The translations under genes were made by a program, and so were the position numbers. From the NCBI RefSeq assembly GCF_030249845.1, contig NZ_JANURM010000005.1, positions 19,510-83,509 of the forward strand: 64,000 nt of DNA. Reading direction: 5' to 3'. Within the stretch, counting starts at the first letter, position 1. Every line of letters starts with the position of its first letter. Below are positions 53,126 to 61,789 of the stretch, piece after piece. The notes under the pieces were generated by a model, which saw nothing but the letters and a program-made list of their open reading frames with translations, did no database searches and was not told the DNA's origin. Source of the DNA: Campylobacter gastrosuis (GTDB lineage: Bacteria > Campylobacterota > Campylobacteria > Campylobacterales > Campylobacteraceae).

Positions 53126-54691
53126 ATGCAAAATCAAAACGAAATCACAAACGAGCTTGAAAAATCATATAACGAGCTACCCTACCGCTCATCGGCTTTT
53201 GCACAATGTTCGCCACTTCACTTAGAAGCTTGTGGCAGGATTTTAGACATAAATCCGCAAATTTCAGCCAACGCTAAAATTTTAGAAATCGGCTGTTCTT
53301 ATGGCGGTAATCTAATCCCATTTGCCTTTGATAACCCAAACGCAACCATTGTCGGCATTGATTTAAGTGGCGAGCAGATTAAAAAGGGCAGCGAGCTTGT
53401 TAAGAGTTTTAACCTAAATAACCTAAAACTAATCCAAGCAAATGTCTGCGATATAGGCGATAAGCTTGATGAATACGGCAAATTTGACTATATCATCACG
53501 CACGGAGTTTATAGCTGGGTGCCAAAGGTCGTTCGTGACGCCATTTTGGAGTTAATTAGCCAAAAATTAGCCCCAAACGGCGTAGCTTACGTATCATATA
53601 ACACCTATCCGGGCTGGAAGGTAAAGGAGATTATTAGAGATTATATGCTTTTTGTTTCACGAAATGAAGCCAGTGCAAAAGATAAGGTAGCAATAGCTAG
53701 AAAAGGGCTTGAAGTATATAAAAAATTCCTACAAGGCAAAGATGATGAAGATAGCAAAGTGATTTTAAACTGGATAGAAAACACCCTAAATCACGAAGAC
53801 CACTACATAGCACACGAATTTTTAGAGGCGATAAATGTGCCGTTTTATTTTATTGATTTTGTTGATGATTTGCATAGACACGGACTTGATTATCTTTGTG
53901 AGAGCGATATGAATGACCTGTTTAGACCAAATATGGGCATTAGCGAGATTGATGATTTTATCGCTATGGGGGGGGGTTTAGATAGAGTGGCACAAGAGCA
54001 GTTTTTAGACTTTTACACCCAAAATAGATTTCGCCAAAGCCTAATCGTGCATAAAGACGCCTACAAAAACGCCACAAAAAACATAAGCGTAAAGGAGATA
54101 AACAGGCTTCACATTGTTGATTATTTTGCCAAATCGCAAGATGGCTACAAAAACGAGCGTGGAGTTTTAATGAGTAACTCTTATGAGTGGCTATATCTAA
54201 TCTTTAATCAAACCTACCCACAAAGCATAAATTTAGGCGATTTAGTAAGCCTAATTGAGCCAAGCTTAAAGCTAAGTGCGTATTTAGGATTTATTGAAAT
54301 TTTAAGCAAGGGGTGCAAGTTTTATCCAAAAGAGATGCCAAGCATTCGCTACGAAGTAGGCAAAACTCGCCTAAAACAAGCCCTAATCCCTTACGTAAAA
54401 TACTTCTTAAAAGAGCCAAATCCAGTGATTTCATTTGCAAATGAAACAAATCGCTACTGGAAAGGTGTAAAACAGCAAGACTTTTACGCTCTTTTAAAAT
54501 TTGATGGCAAAAACGACATTTACACAATCGCCGATGAGTTTTTAAAATTCGTAAAAGCAAACAACATAACCTTAAAAGATATAAACGGCAAGGAGATTAA
54601 AGGGGTTAAAAACCTAAATGAATTTGCAATTAATTACATTTTAGACATTGAAATTAGACTAGCACAGGAGCATTTTTTTGAAATTTTCTGA
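53126..54691 (+). CDS. Phase-variable class I methyltransferase with methyltransferase-regulatory domain
   Basis: 521 residues. N-terminal SAM-dependent domain with motif I LEIGCSYGGNLIPFA (about 52-66) and a VYSWVPK-type later motif, followed by a long C-terminal region of the MethyTransf_Reg type. Rickettsial enzymes of this layout (PKMT1/2) methylate lysines of an outer-membrane protein; whether this one does is inference. A G9 run (53968-53976) codes for Gly282-Gly284; a change of one G would cut the protein about half-way. At present it is in frame (ON). Monocistronic. Confidence 0.85.
   Translation: MQNQNEITNELEKSYNELPYRSSAFAQCSPLHLEACGRILDINPQISANAKILEIGCSYGGNLIPFAFDNPNATIVGIDLSGEQIKKGSELVKSFNLNNLKLIQANVCDIGDKLDEYGKFDYIITHGVYSWVPKVVRDAILELISQKLAPNGVAYVSYNTYPGWKVKEIIRDYMLFVSRNEASAKDKVAIARKGLEVYKKFLQGKDDEDSKVILNWIENTLNHEDHYIAHEFLEAINVPFYFIDFVDDLHRHGLDYLCESDMNDLFRPNMGISEIDDFIAMGGGLDRVAQEQFLDFYTQNRFRQSLIVHKDAYKNATKNISVKEINRLHIVDYFAKSQDGYKNERGVLMSNSYEWLYLIFNQTYPQSINLGDLVSLIEPSLKLSAYLGFIEILSKGCKFYPKEMPSIRYEVGKTRLKQALIPYVKYFLKEPNPVISFANETNRYWKGVKQQDFYALLKFDGKNDIYTIADEFLKFVKANNITLKDINGKEIKGVKNLNEFAINYILDIEIRLAQEHFFEIF
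53968..53976 (+). repeat. G9 homopolymer inside the methyltransferase gene
   Basis: Nine G after an in-frame ATG codon (M281). Expected to slip in length and switch the C-terminal domain on and off. Confidence 0.93.
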
Positions 54692-54730
54692 TAAAATAAC
54701 ACCAAAATTTACTACAAAAAGGAAGCTAAT

Positions 54731-56827
54731 ATGAAAAATCTTATCATTGTGGAGTCCCCAGCAAAGGCAAAAACGATTAAGAATTTTTTAGGCAAGGACT
54801 ACGAAGTCATCGCTTCAAAAGGGCATATTAGAGACCTGCCAAAAACGAGTTTTGGTATCAAAATTGAAGGCGAGAGCTTCACACCAGAATACAGAGTAAG
54901 TGCTGATCACTCAAAAATTGTAAAAGAGATAAAAGAACTAGCCAAAAACGCCGATGAAATTTACCTAGCTACCGATGAGGACAGAGAGGGCGAGGCCATT
55001 GCTTTTCACATTGCAAATGCCATTGGCAAGGACGCTAAAAAGCTACCACGAATAGTCTTTCACGAGATAACAAAAAACGCCATAAATCACGCCCTAAACA
55101 ACCCACGCCACATTGATATGAATAGCGTAAATGCCCAACAAGCAAGGCGTTTGCTTGATAGAATAGTAGGCTACAAGCTAAGTCCGCTTTTAAATTTAAA
55201 AATCCAAAAAGGGCTTTCAGCTGGGCGCGTTCAGTCAGCAGCGCTTAAAATCATCGTGGATAGAGAGCGTGAAATTAGGGCTTTCGTGCCGACTAGATAT
55301 TTTAGCATTGATACGAAATTTAAAACCAACCTTGACGCCGAGCTTATAAAATTTGAAAATCAAAAAATTGAGAAGCTAACAATCCTAAATCCAGACAGAG
55401 CAAAGCTTATCGTAGAGCGTTTAAAGGGCGAGAAATTCGCAGTTAGCGATATTGAGAGCAAGGAGCGAAAGACAGCTGCTCAACCGCCATTTATGACCTC
55501 AACACTTCAACAATCAGCCTCAAATAGGCTTGGTTTTAGCCCTAAAAAAACGATGATGATAGCTCAAAATTTATATGAAGGTGTGCAAACTCACGAGGGC
55601 TTTATGGGTGCGATAACTTATATGAGAACAGATAGCCTAAATTTAGCCGCCGAAGCGGTAAAATCGGCTCGTGAGCTAATTAAAAAGGAGTTTGGAGATA
55701 AGTATCTGCCAGAAAAGCCAATCTCATACGTAACAAAATCAAAAGGCGCACAAGAAGCCCACGAAGCCATTCGCCCGACAAATCTAAATTTCACGCCACA
55801 AATAGCGGCAAAATTCCTAGAAAAGGACGCCCTAAAACTCTACACCCTAATCTACAACCGCTTTTTAGCCTGTCAGATGAGCCAAAGCATAAGCCAAACG
55901 CAAAATGTCTTTGTAAAAAGCGAGAGTGGCGAGTTTAAGCTAAGTGGCAAAAAGCTCGTTTTTGACGGATTTTACAGGGTTTATGGCGATATGGACAAGG
56001 ACTTAATCCTGCCAGAGCTAAAAATCGGCGACGAGCTAAAAATACAAAGCATCAAAGACAGCGAGCATTTTACCGAGCCACCATCACGCTACTCAGAAGC
56101 CGGGCTTGTTAAAAAGCTTGAAAGTTTAGGCATTGGCAGACCTAGCACCTACGCCCCAACTATCACGCTTTTAACCTCACGAGAATACGTAAAAGTAGAG
56201 AAAAAACAGCTCGTGCCAAATGAGATTGCTTTTTTGATGATGAGCGTTTTAGAAGAGCATTTTAACGATATTGTTGATAGCGAATTTACATCAAATTTAG
56301 AAGAAAAACTTGATCTAATCGCCGAAGATAAAGCCGACTGGCAAAAAGTTTTAGGCGAGTTTTACTACCCATTTATGGATAAAATTTCAAGCGGCAAAAC
56401 CGGCATAAAAAGCCTAAAAGTAGCCACGCCAATCGGCGAGAAATGCCCAGAATGTGGCACTGGCGACTTGGTTGAGCGAAGTGGGCGATATGGTAAATTT
56501 ATAGCGTGCAATAACTTCCCAAAATGTAAATTTTCACGAAATTTAAAACAAAACGCAACAAACACCGATGAAAAATCAAAAAAAGAGCCTAAAAAAATTG
56601 AAGTGCCTTGCCCAAAATGTGGCGGCGAGATTGTTGAGAGAATCTCAAAACGTGGTAAATTTTTTGGCTGTTTAAACTACCCAAAATGCGACTTTATTTC
56701 AAATTATGAGCCAACACTGATAAAATGCCCAAATTGTGGTGGTAGCACGATCAAAAAAGAGCTAAAAAAAGGCACGTTTATTGAGTGCTTGGAGTGCAAA
56801 CACAAAGAGCAAATAATTGAAGGCTAG
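54731..56827 (+). CDS. topA: DNA topoisomerase I
   Basis: 698 residues. TOPRIM start NLIIVESPAKAKTIKNFLG, catalytic tyrosine in GAITYMRTDSLN (about 296-307), and three C-terminal zinc-finger modules: CPECGTG...CNNFPKC, CPKCGGE...CLNYPKC and CPNCGGS...CLECKHK. Relaxes negative supercoils. The next ATG follows its stop without a gap. Confidence 0.97.
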   Translation: MKNLIIVESPAKAKTIKNFLGKDYEVIASKGHIRDLPKTSFGIKIEGESFTPEYRVSADHSKIVKEIKELAKNADEIYLATDEDREGEAIAFHIANAIGKDAKKLPRIVFHEITKNAINHALNNPRHIDMNSVNAQQARRLLDRIVGYKLSPLLNLKIQKGLSAGRVQSAALKIIVDREREIRAFVPTRYFSIDTKFKTNLDAELIKFENQKIEKLTILNPDRAKLIVERLKGEKFAVSDIESKERKTAAQPPFMTSTLQQSASNRLGFSPKKTMMIAQNLYEGVQTHEGFMGAITYMRTDSLNLAAEAVKSARELIKKEFGDKYLPEKPISYVTKSKGAQEAHEAIRPTNLNFTPQIAAKFLEKDALKLYTLIYNRFLACQMSQSISQTQNVFVKSESGEFKLSGKKLVFDGFYRVYGDMDKDLILPELKIGDELKIQSIKDSEHFTEPPSRYSEAGLVKKLESLGIGRPSTYAPTITLLTSREYVKVEKKQLVPNEIAFLMMSVLEEHFNDIVDSEFTSNLEEKLDLIAEDKADWQKVLGEFYYPFMDKISSGKTGIKSLKVATPIGEKCPECGTGDLVERSGRYGKFIACNNFPKCKFSRNLKQNATNTDEKSKKEPKKIEVPCPKCGGEIVERISKRGKFFGCLNYPKCDFISNYEPTLIKCPNCGGSTIKKELKKGTFIECLECKHKEQIIEG

Positions 56828-57348
56828 ATGAATTTTCTAGCCATTTTTTGCCTTTTAAACTCTCTTTTAAACCCAAAAATAATCTACAAAGATGACCCGA
56901 TTTCTCTTTTTTCAGCCTTTATTTTAAGTAAAAATTTTAGCGATGAAAAGACAAAGGCACTGCTTGAAGCGTCGCTAAATTTAGGCGTTTTTAAAGACAT
57001 AAAAGTCGCAAATGTAAGTCTAATTGAGATGACACTTTTTGCAAATAAGATAAAAAGCTTTGAGTTTTTAGCAAATAATGGAGCCGATTTTAGCCAAATT
57101 ACTAAGAAATTTGACACAGAAATTCTCATTTTTTTATCGCAAAACGGCATAAATTTGCTTGATAAAAACCTAGATAGGGCAAAAGCCGAGCTGTTTTTTA
57201 AAAGCGATTTGTATAAAATTTCATAGATAATCAGATTAAAATCGCTCAAATTTTAATTAATAATGGTGCAAAAAAGAGCGATTTTTCGGTGCTTTTTCGC
57301 ATTTTAAGATATATTGGCGATGATAGTTTTAAAAGGCTAAAATTTTAA
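56828..57348 (+). pseudogene. Ankyrin-like gene broken by a one-base loss
   Basis: The ORF from 56828 ends after 132 residues at 57226 (…FKSDLYKIS). One base back, the reading frame from 57217 on continues with protein-like sequence (FIDNQIKIAQILINNGAKK, then SDFSVLFRILRY) to a stop at 57346. Adding one A at the AAAA of 57215-57218 would join them into one protein of about 173 residues with the LANNGADF/INNGAKKSDF pattern of ankyrin-like repeats. Directly after topA. The break could be real or a sequencing error. Function unknown. Confidence 0.65.
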
Positions 57349-57364
57349 AATATAAAAATTTTTG

Positions 57365-57434
57365 TTGTAACTCTTGACATTACAATAAAATTCTACTATA
57401 CTTCGCTCATCGGTTGTAAGTTAAAGCATTACAA
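57365..57434 (+). promoter_or_regulatory. Strong sigma-70 promoter between two identical operators
   Basis: TTGACA (57374-57379), 17-base spacer, TATACT (57397-57402). Two copies of TTGTAA-N9-TTACAA overlap it: 57365-57385 over the -35 box, and 57414-57434 just after the start of transcription. The layout is that of a repressor binding at two sites. The Rrf2 regulator encoded downstream is the likely ligand. Confidence 0.75.
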
Positions 57435-57458
57435 CTAAATCAAAACAAAGGACAAACA

Positions 57459-58091
57459 ATGAAAATAGCAATCTTAGCAGCAAACGGCAAAGCAGGCGAA
57501 GCCATATTAAACGAGGCTTTAAATCAAGGACACGAAGTAACAGCGGTCGTTAGAAATAAAGATTACAAAAACGACAAAGTTAAGGTTATCTACAAAGATA
57601 TTTTAAGCTTAGAAAAAGCCGACCTTGCGGGATTTGACGCTGTGATTACGGCATTTGCGGCTTGGACGCCAGAAACCTTGCCACTTCACACGACTACGCT
57701 AAATCACTTAGCAAATTTACTAAGCAACACAAACACACGCCTTTTAGTTGTCGGCGGCGCTGGTAGCCTATACGTTGATGACGCACTAAGCGTTATGCTA
57801 GTTGATACGCCAGAATTCCCAGATGAATACAAACCTGTCGCAAATGCGATGAAAGCGGGATTAGCCGAGCTTAGAAAGCGAAACGACGTAAAATGGACAT
57901 ATCTTAGCCCAGCAGCCGAGTTTGAGCCAGACGCACCAAGAACTGGCGAATATATCGTGGCTGGGGAGAAATTTACGCTAAATAGCAAGGGCGAGAGCAA
58001 GATAAGCTACGCTGACTACGCAATCGCTATGGTTGATGAGCTAAAAAATGCAAAATTTATTGGCAAACGTTTTAGCGTTTTAGAAAAATAG
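57459..58091 (+). CDS. NAD(P)H-binding oxidoreductase (NmrA/YwnB-like)
   Basis: 210 residues. IAILAANGKAGEAILNEAL is the dinucleotide-binding start of the NmrA/atypical SDR group; LLVVGGAGSLYVDDAL and WTYLSPAAEF follow. Substrate unknown; homologous pairs in other bacteria answer redox stress. It lies behind the double-operator promoter and before an Rrf2 regulator gene, as in the ywnB-ywnA pair of Bacillus. Confidence 0.85.
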   Translation: MKIAILAANGKAGEAILNEALNQGHEVTAVVRNKDYKNDKVKVIYKDILSLEKADLAGFDAVITAFAAWTPETLPLHTTTLNHLANLLSNTNTRLLVVGGAGSLYVDDALSVMLVDTPEFPDEYKPVANAMKAGLAELRKRNDVKWTYLSPAAEFEPDAPRTGEYIVAGEKFTLNSKGESKISYADYAIAMVDELKNAKFIGKRFSVLEK

Positions 58092-58094
58092 ATT

Positions 58095-58118
58095 TTTTGG
58101 GCTATAATTAGCCCAAAA
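58095..58118. terminator. Hairpin with embedded -10 between the oxidoreductase and rrf2 genes
   Basis: Perfect 10 bp stem TTTTGGGCTA/TAGCCCAAAA around TAAT, followed by TTTT, as in a terminator. The centre also reads TATAAT (58103-58108), which could be the -10 of the regulator gene. Confidence 0.6.
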
Positions 58119-58131
58119 TTTTGGAGGTAAA

Positions 58132-58548
58132 ATGCAAATTGGAGTGAAATTTTCAACCGCAATTCATATTTTATTAAGCGTGGAGTTTTTTAAAGATGAG
58201 AAAAACACGAGCGAATTTTTAGCCCAAACGATCGGCACAAATCCAGTAATCGTTCGCAATATCATCGGCGAGTTAAAACGTGCTGGACTTGTCATTACAA
58301 AGCCGGGAGTTGGCGGACTTAGCCTTGCTAAAACGCCAGAGGAGATCACGCTTTTTGATATTTTTGCAGCGATTAATGAAAACCACGACTTGATGTTTAA
58401 AATTCACAACGCCCCAATTGAGTGTCCGCTAGGTGGCAAAATCAACGCTCTTTTAACACCACACTTCATCGCCACGCAAGACGCCCTAAAATCAAAACTA
58501 CAAAGCATAAAAATTTCTGATTTACTAAATGAGTTAAAAAACCAATAA
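58132..58548 (+). CDS. Rrf2-family transcriptional regulator
   Basis: 138 residues. Winged helix-turn-helix starting QIGVKFSTAIHILLSVEFF, with TIGTNPVIVRNIIGELKRAG as the DNA-binding part. It has a single cysteine (C98, in IECPLGGK), so it lacks the three-cysteine set that binds an Fe-S cluster in IscR or NsrR; a thiol sensor is more likely. RBS GGAGG. Probably controls the gene before it and itself. Confidence 0.9.
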   Translation: MQIGVKFSTAIHILLSVEFFKDEKNTSEFLAQTIGTNPVIVRNIIGELKRAGLVITKPGVGGLSLAKTPEEITLFDIFAAINENHDLMFKIHNAPIECPLGGKINALLTPHFIATQDALKSKLQSIKISDLLNELKNQ

Positions 58549-58562
58549 AACTATTTGTTATT

Positions 58563-59321
58563 TTAGGCTAAACGCTCAAAAATCTCATCTTTAAGCACTA
58601 AAAATTTATGGCTTAAAGCTATAAAATGCGGGTTTTTTAGCTCGGTTAGGTCGTAAGTCGGTGCTGTTTTTTGCTTTAAGCTTATCATCGCTCCGCCGCT
58701 AAAACGCACCAAAGCGTCGCCAGCGGCGTTGTCCCAAATGTAGCTTGGGCTAAATCTGGCGTAAATTCCGCCATTTTGCACAAGACGGCAAAATTTTATC
58801 GCTGAGCCGATTTTTTGGGTTTTAAAGCCAAAATGATTTGCAAGTGCCGTGCTTTTTGCACCAGCCGAGCGTCTGCTTAGGTAGAAAATTTTCTCATCAT
58901 TTTGCCCTAGTTTTATGCTTGTTTGCGTGTTTAAATCAACTCTAAACGCTCCGTTTTCTGATGCGTAAAAAAGTGCATTTTCACACGGGATAAAGATCAC
59001 GCCAAGCACTGGTGTGCCGTGTTTTATAAGTGCGATGCACACGCAAAATTCGCCGTTTTTATCTATAAATTCCTTCGTGCCATCAAGCGGATCAACCAGC
59101 CAAAACTCATCGCACACTTCACTTAAAATTTGCTCCTCAGAGCTGATTTTAATCCCACTTTTGCCTAAAATTTCAAAGATTTTTTTATTTGAGGCTAGGT
59201 CAGCACTTGTTAGCGGGGATTTGTCGGTTTTGGTAAAAAGGTCGTATTTTTCGTAGTGTTTTAGGATTTCAGCCCCAGCTTGTAGGGCTGAAAATTTCGC
59301 TAAATCAAGCAAATCTCTCAT
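58563..59321 (-). CDS. cysQ: 3'(2'),5'-bisphosphate nucleotidase / inositol monophosphatase family
   Basis: 252 residues. Metal-binding motifs ISSEEQ, WLVDPLDGTKEFI (about 74-86) and YIWDNAAGDALVR (about 193-205), the FIG superfamily signature. CysQ removes PAP made in sulfate assimilation; the related SuhB group cannot be ruled out, but DPLDGTKEF favours CysQ. Overlaps gltA by four bases. Confidence 0.88.
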   Translation of the reverse strand: MRDLLDLAKFSALQAGAEILKHYEKYDLFTKTDKSPLTSADLASNKKIFEILGKSGIKISSEEQILSEVCDEFWLVDPLDGTKEFIDKNGEFCVCIALIKHGTPVLGVIFIPCENALFYASENGAFRVDLNTQTSIKLGQNDEKIFYLSRRSAGAKSTALANHFGFKTQKIGSAIKFCRLVQNGGIYARFSPSYIWDNAAGDALVRFSGGAMISLKQKTAPTYDLTELKNPHFIALSHKFLVLKDEIFERLA

Positions 59322-60592
59322 TTTGGCGTTCTGTTTGTGTGTCCGACATAAAGCTGACGTGGGCGGACGATTTTAATCGTGTCTTGCTCTTTTAGCTCTA
59401 TCCACTGGCTAATCCAGCCCGGCGTTCTGCCGATGACAAAAATCACGGCAAACATATCGTTTGGAATTCCAAGCGCCTTTAAGATAAGTCCAGAGTAAAA
59501 ATCCACGTTTGGATAGAGATTTCGTGAGATGAAATACTCATCATTTAGCACTATTTCTTCAATGCGATTTGCGATTTTTATCAGCTCTGAATTTATGCCT
59601 ATCTCATCAAGCAACTGATAGCACATTGATTTTAGCACCTTTGCGCGTGGGTCAAAATTCTTATAAACCCTATGCCCAAAGCCCATTAACCTAAATGGGT
59701 CGTTTTTATCCTTTGCACGAGCGATGATTTTATCTACATTATCAACCGTGCCAATGGCTTCAAGCTGTCTTATCACGCCCTCGTTTGCACCGCCGTGAGC
59801 GTGTCCCCAAAGCGCACCAATCCCAGCAGCTATACAGGCGTAAGGATGAGCGTGCGTTGAGCCGACGGTTCTAACGGTCGTAGTTGAGGCGTTTTGCTCG
59901 TGATCGGCGTGAAGCATAAAGACCGTATCAAGCGCCTTAATCTCAACTGGCTTTAAATCCACGTGCTCGTAAGGATAAGCACGAAGCATATAAAGAAAAT
60001 TCTCAGTAAAGCCACGATCTAGGTTTGGATAGATGATAGGATAGCCCTTTTTGTGGCGGTAGCTAAATGCTGCAAGGGTTGGAATTTTAGCGATAATTCG
60101 CATTGCCATCTCTTTGTATTCTTCTGGTTTATTCATATTTAAGTGATCTGAATAAAACGCAGAAAGAGCCGAAACTGACGCTTGAAGCACTGCCATTGGA
60201 TGAGCACCACTTGGGAAAGCATCAAAAATTTTCATCATACCTTCGTGAATATATGAGCGTTTTTTTAGCTCGGATTTAAACTCCAAAAACTGCTCTTTGC
60301 TAGGCAGCTCCTTATTTAAAAGCAAATACGCAACATCAAGGTAGGTTTTATTCTCCGCTAGATAGGCGATATCGTAGCCCCTATGCATTAGCTCGCCCTT
60401 TAAGCCATCAATATATGTAATGCTAGAACGACACATCGCCGTTGATGTATAACCCCTATCAAAAGTAAACATACCAGTTTGCGTAAAAAAGGTAGAAATA
60501 TCAATCACATCCGGACCCATTGTGCCGTTTAGAATTGGGAATTCGTAGCTGTTGCCGTTTCTATTGTCGGTTAAAGTTACTGAATTTTTCAT
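59318..60592 (-). CDS. gltA: Type II citrate synthase
   Basis: 424 residues. HAHGGANEGVIRQLEA and GFGHRVYKNFDPRAKVL carry the two active-site histidines, and the N-terminal beta domain (GTMGPDVIDISTFFTQTG) marks the type II enzyme. First step of the citric acid cycle. One base separates it from the antiporter gene upstream. Confidence 0.97.
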   Translation of the reverse strand: MKNSVTLTDNRNGNSYEFPILNGTMGPDVIDISTFFTQTGMFTFDRGYTSTAMCRSSITYIDGLKGELMHRGYDIAYLAENKTYLDVAYLLLNKELPSKEQFLEFKSELKKRSYIHEGMMKIFDAFPSGAHPMAVLQASVSALSAFYSDHLNMNKPEEYKEMAMRIIAKIPTLAAFSYRHKKGYPIIYPNLDRGFTENFLYMLRAYPYEHVDLKPVEIKALDTVFMLHADHEQNASTTTVRTVGSTHAHPYACIAAGIGALWGHAHGGANEGVIRQLEAIGTVDNVDKIIARAKDKNDPFRLMGFGHRVYKNFDPRAKVLKSMCYQLLDEIGINSELIKIANRIEEIVLNDEYFISRNLYPNVDFYSGLILKALGIPNDMFAVIFVIGRTPGWISQWIELKEQDTIKIVRPRQLYVGHTNRTPK

Positions 60593-60593
60593 A

Positions 60594-61742
60594 TCATCCC
60601 CCTTGTTTTATGTTAAATGTTATTTTAATAAAAATCATTGCTATTATAGCTTGAAGTAGGCTTGCTAGGATAAAAGATGAGTAAATTTCATCGCTTATGC
60701 CCCCTGCGTTGTGTGCTATGGTAGCAACAGCAACTAAAAGCGTCAGTGGCATTGACTGGGATAGCGAGAATAAAACCACGCCCTTAAAGCCAAGTCTATT
60801 TAAAAAGACAAAGCTAGATAAAAACCTGCATAAAAATAGTAAAAATGCGATGAAAATAGCGTAATTTACCACCGATGAGATTAGTAAATTTTCAAGCTTT
60901 AATGTCGTGCCAACGTAGGCAAAAAATATCGGCACTAAAAAGCCAAAGCCAAAGCTACCAAGTTTATGTGGCAAATCCTTTTTATGGTCAAAAAACGTCG
61001 CTACAAACATACCAGCGATAAACACGCCAAATACGACTTCAAGGTGTAGATACATCATCACCGCAATCATCGCAAAAAACAGCGCAATGCAAAGGCGAAT
61101 GTCCTTTTCATTTTTATCGTAATGTGGCATAAAGATGACCTTTAAATTTGGATACCACCAAAAAATCAGGCGTAAAATTTTATACCCAGCCACGCTAAGC
61201 CCTAAAAATAGCATCAAATAAAGTATGCTAAGCCAAAATTTATAGCTTGACCCAAACTCTAAAAACGAAGCGGCAAAGGTAACTAAAACAATGCTAATGA
61301 CTTCGCCGATTGAGCCGACAAGCATACTTAAATTTAGCCACTCTTGCGTTTTGCCGTATTCTTTAAAAAGCGTAAAAATCATACCAACGCTCATAATCGG
61401 CACGATGATAATAAAAAGGTTATTTAAATCAAGTCCAAAAGTGATGATAAACGCCAAAAAATAGAGCAGTCCAAGGTAGATAAAGCCCTGTTTTAAAATT
61501 TTTCTATCAGCGCTTAAAACCTCCCTTAAATCAATCTCCATACCAGCTAAAAACATCAAAAACAAAAATGCCACGTGGCTTACCATTTTAAAGGTTTCAT
61601 TTGGCTCAATAAAGCCAAAATACCCAGCCAAACAGCCCATAATAATCTCAACTGCTGCAATCGGAGCGCGTGCTAGTTTTGAAAAATATGGCGATGCAAA
61701 AACGATAAAAGCCAAAACAATAAGCGTTGAAAGTCCGTCCAT
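60594..61742 (-). CDS. CPA2-family monovalent cation:proton antiporter
   Basis: 382 residues from the ATG at 61742. A GTG further up at 61799 is also open, but a TATAAT lies between the two (61773-61778), so the downstream start is preferred. About 12 membrane helices, starting LSTLIVLAFIVFASPYFSKL, and no C-terminal TrkA domain. Family members exchange Na+ or K+ for H+; which ion is not clear here. Followed by gltA. Confidence 0.85.
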   Translation of the reverse strand: MDGLSTLIVLAFIVFASPYFSKLARAPIAAVEIIMGCLAGYFGFIEPNETFKMVSHVAFLFLMFLAGMEIDLREVLSADRKILKQGFIYLGLLYFLAFIITFGLDLNNLFIIIVPIMSVGMIFTLFKEYGKTQEWLNLSMLVGSIGEVISIVLVTFAASFLEFGSSYKFWLSILYLMLFLGLSVAGYKILRLIFWWYPNLKVIFMPHYDKNEKDIRLCIALFFAMIAVMMYLHLEVVFGVFIAGMFVATFFDHKKDLPHKLGSFGFGFLVPIFFAYVGTTLKLENLLISSVVNYAIFIAFLLFLCRFLSSFVFLNRLGFKGVVLFSLSQSMPLTLLVAVATIAHNAGGISDEIYSSFILASLLQAIIAMIFIKITFNIKQGG

Positions 61743-61772
61743 AAAAATCCGTAAATTAAAATAAAATGAGCG

Positions 61773-61778
61773 ATTATA
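61773..61778 (-). promoter_or_regulatory. -10 box for the antiporter gene
   Basis: Minus strand GGC-TATAAT, about 31 bases before the preferred ATG and just after bioB's stop. It argues against the GTG start at 61799. Confidence 0.5.
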
Positions 61779-61789
61779 GCCTAAAATTT

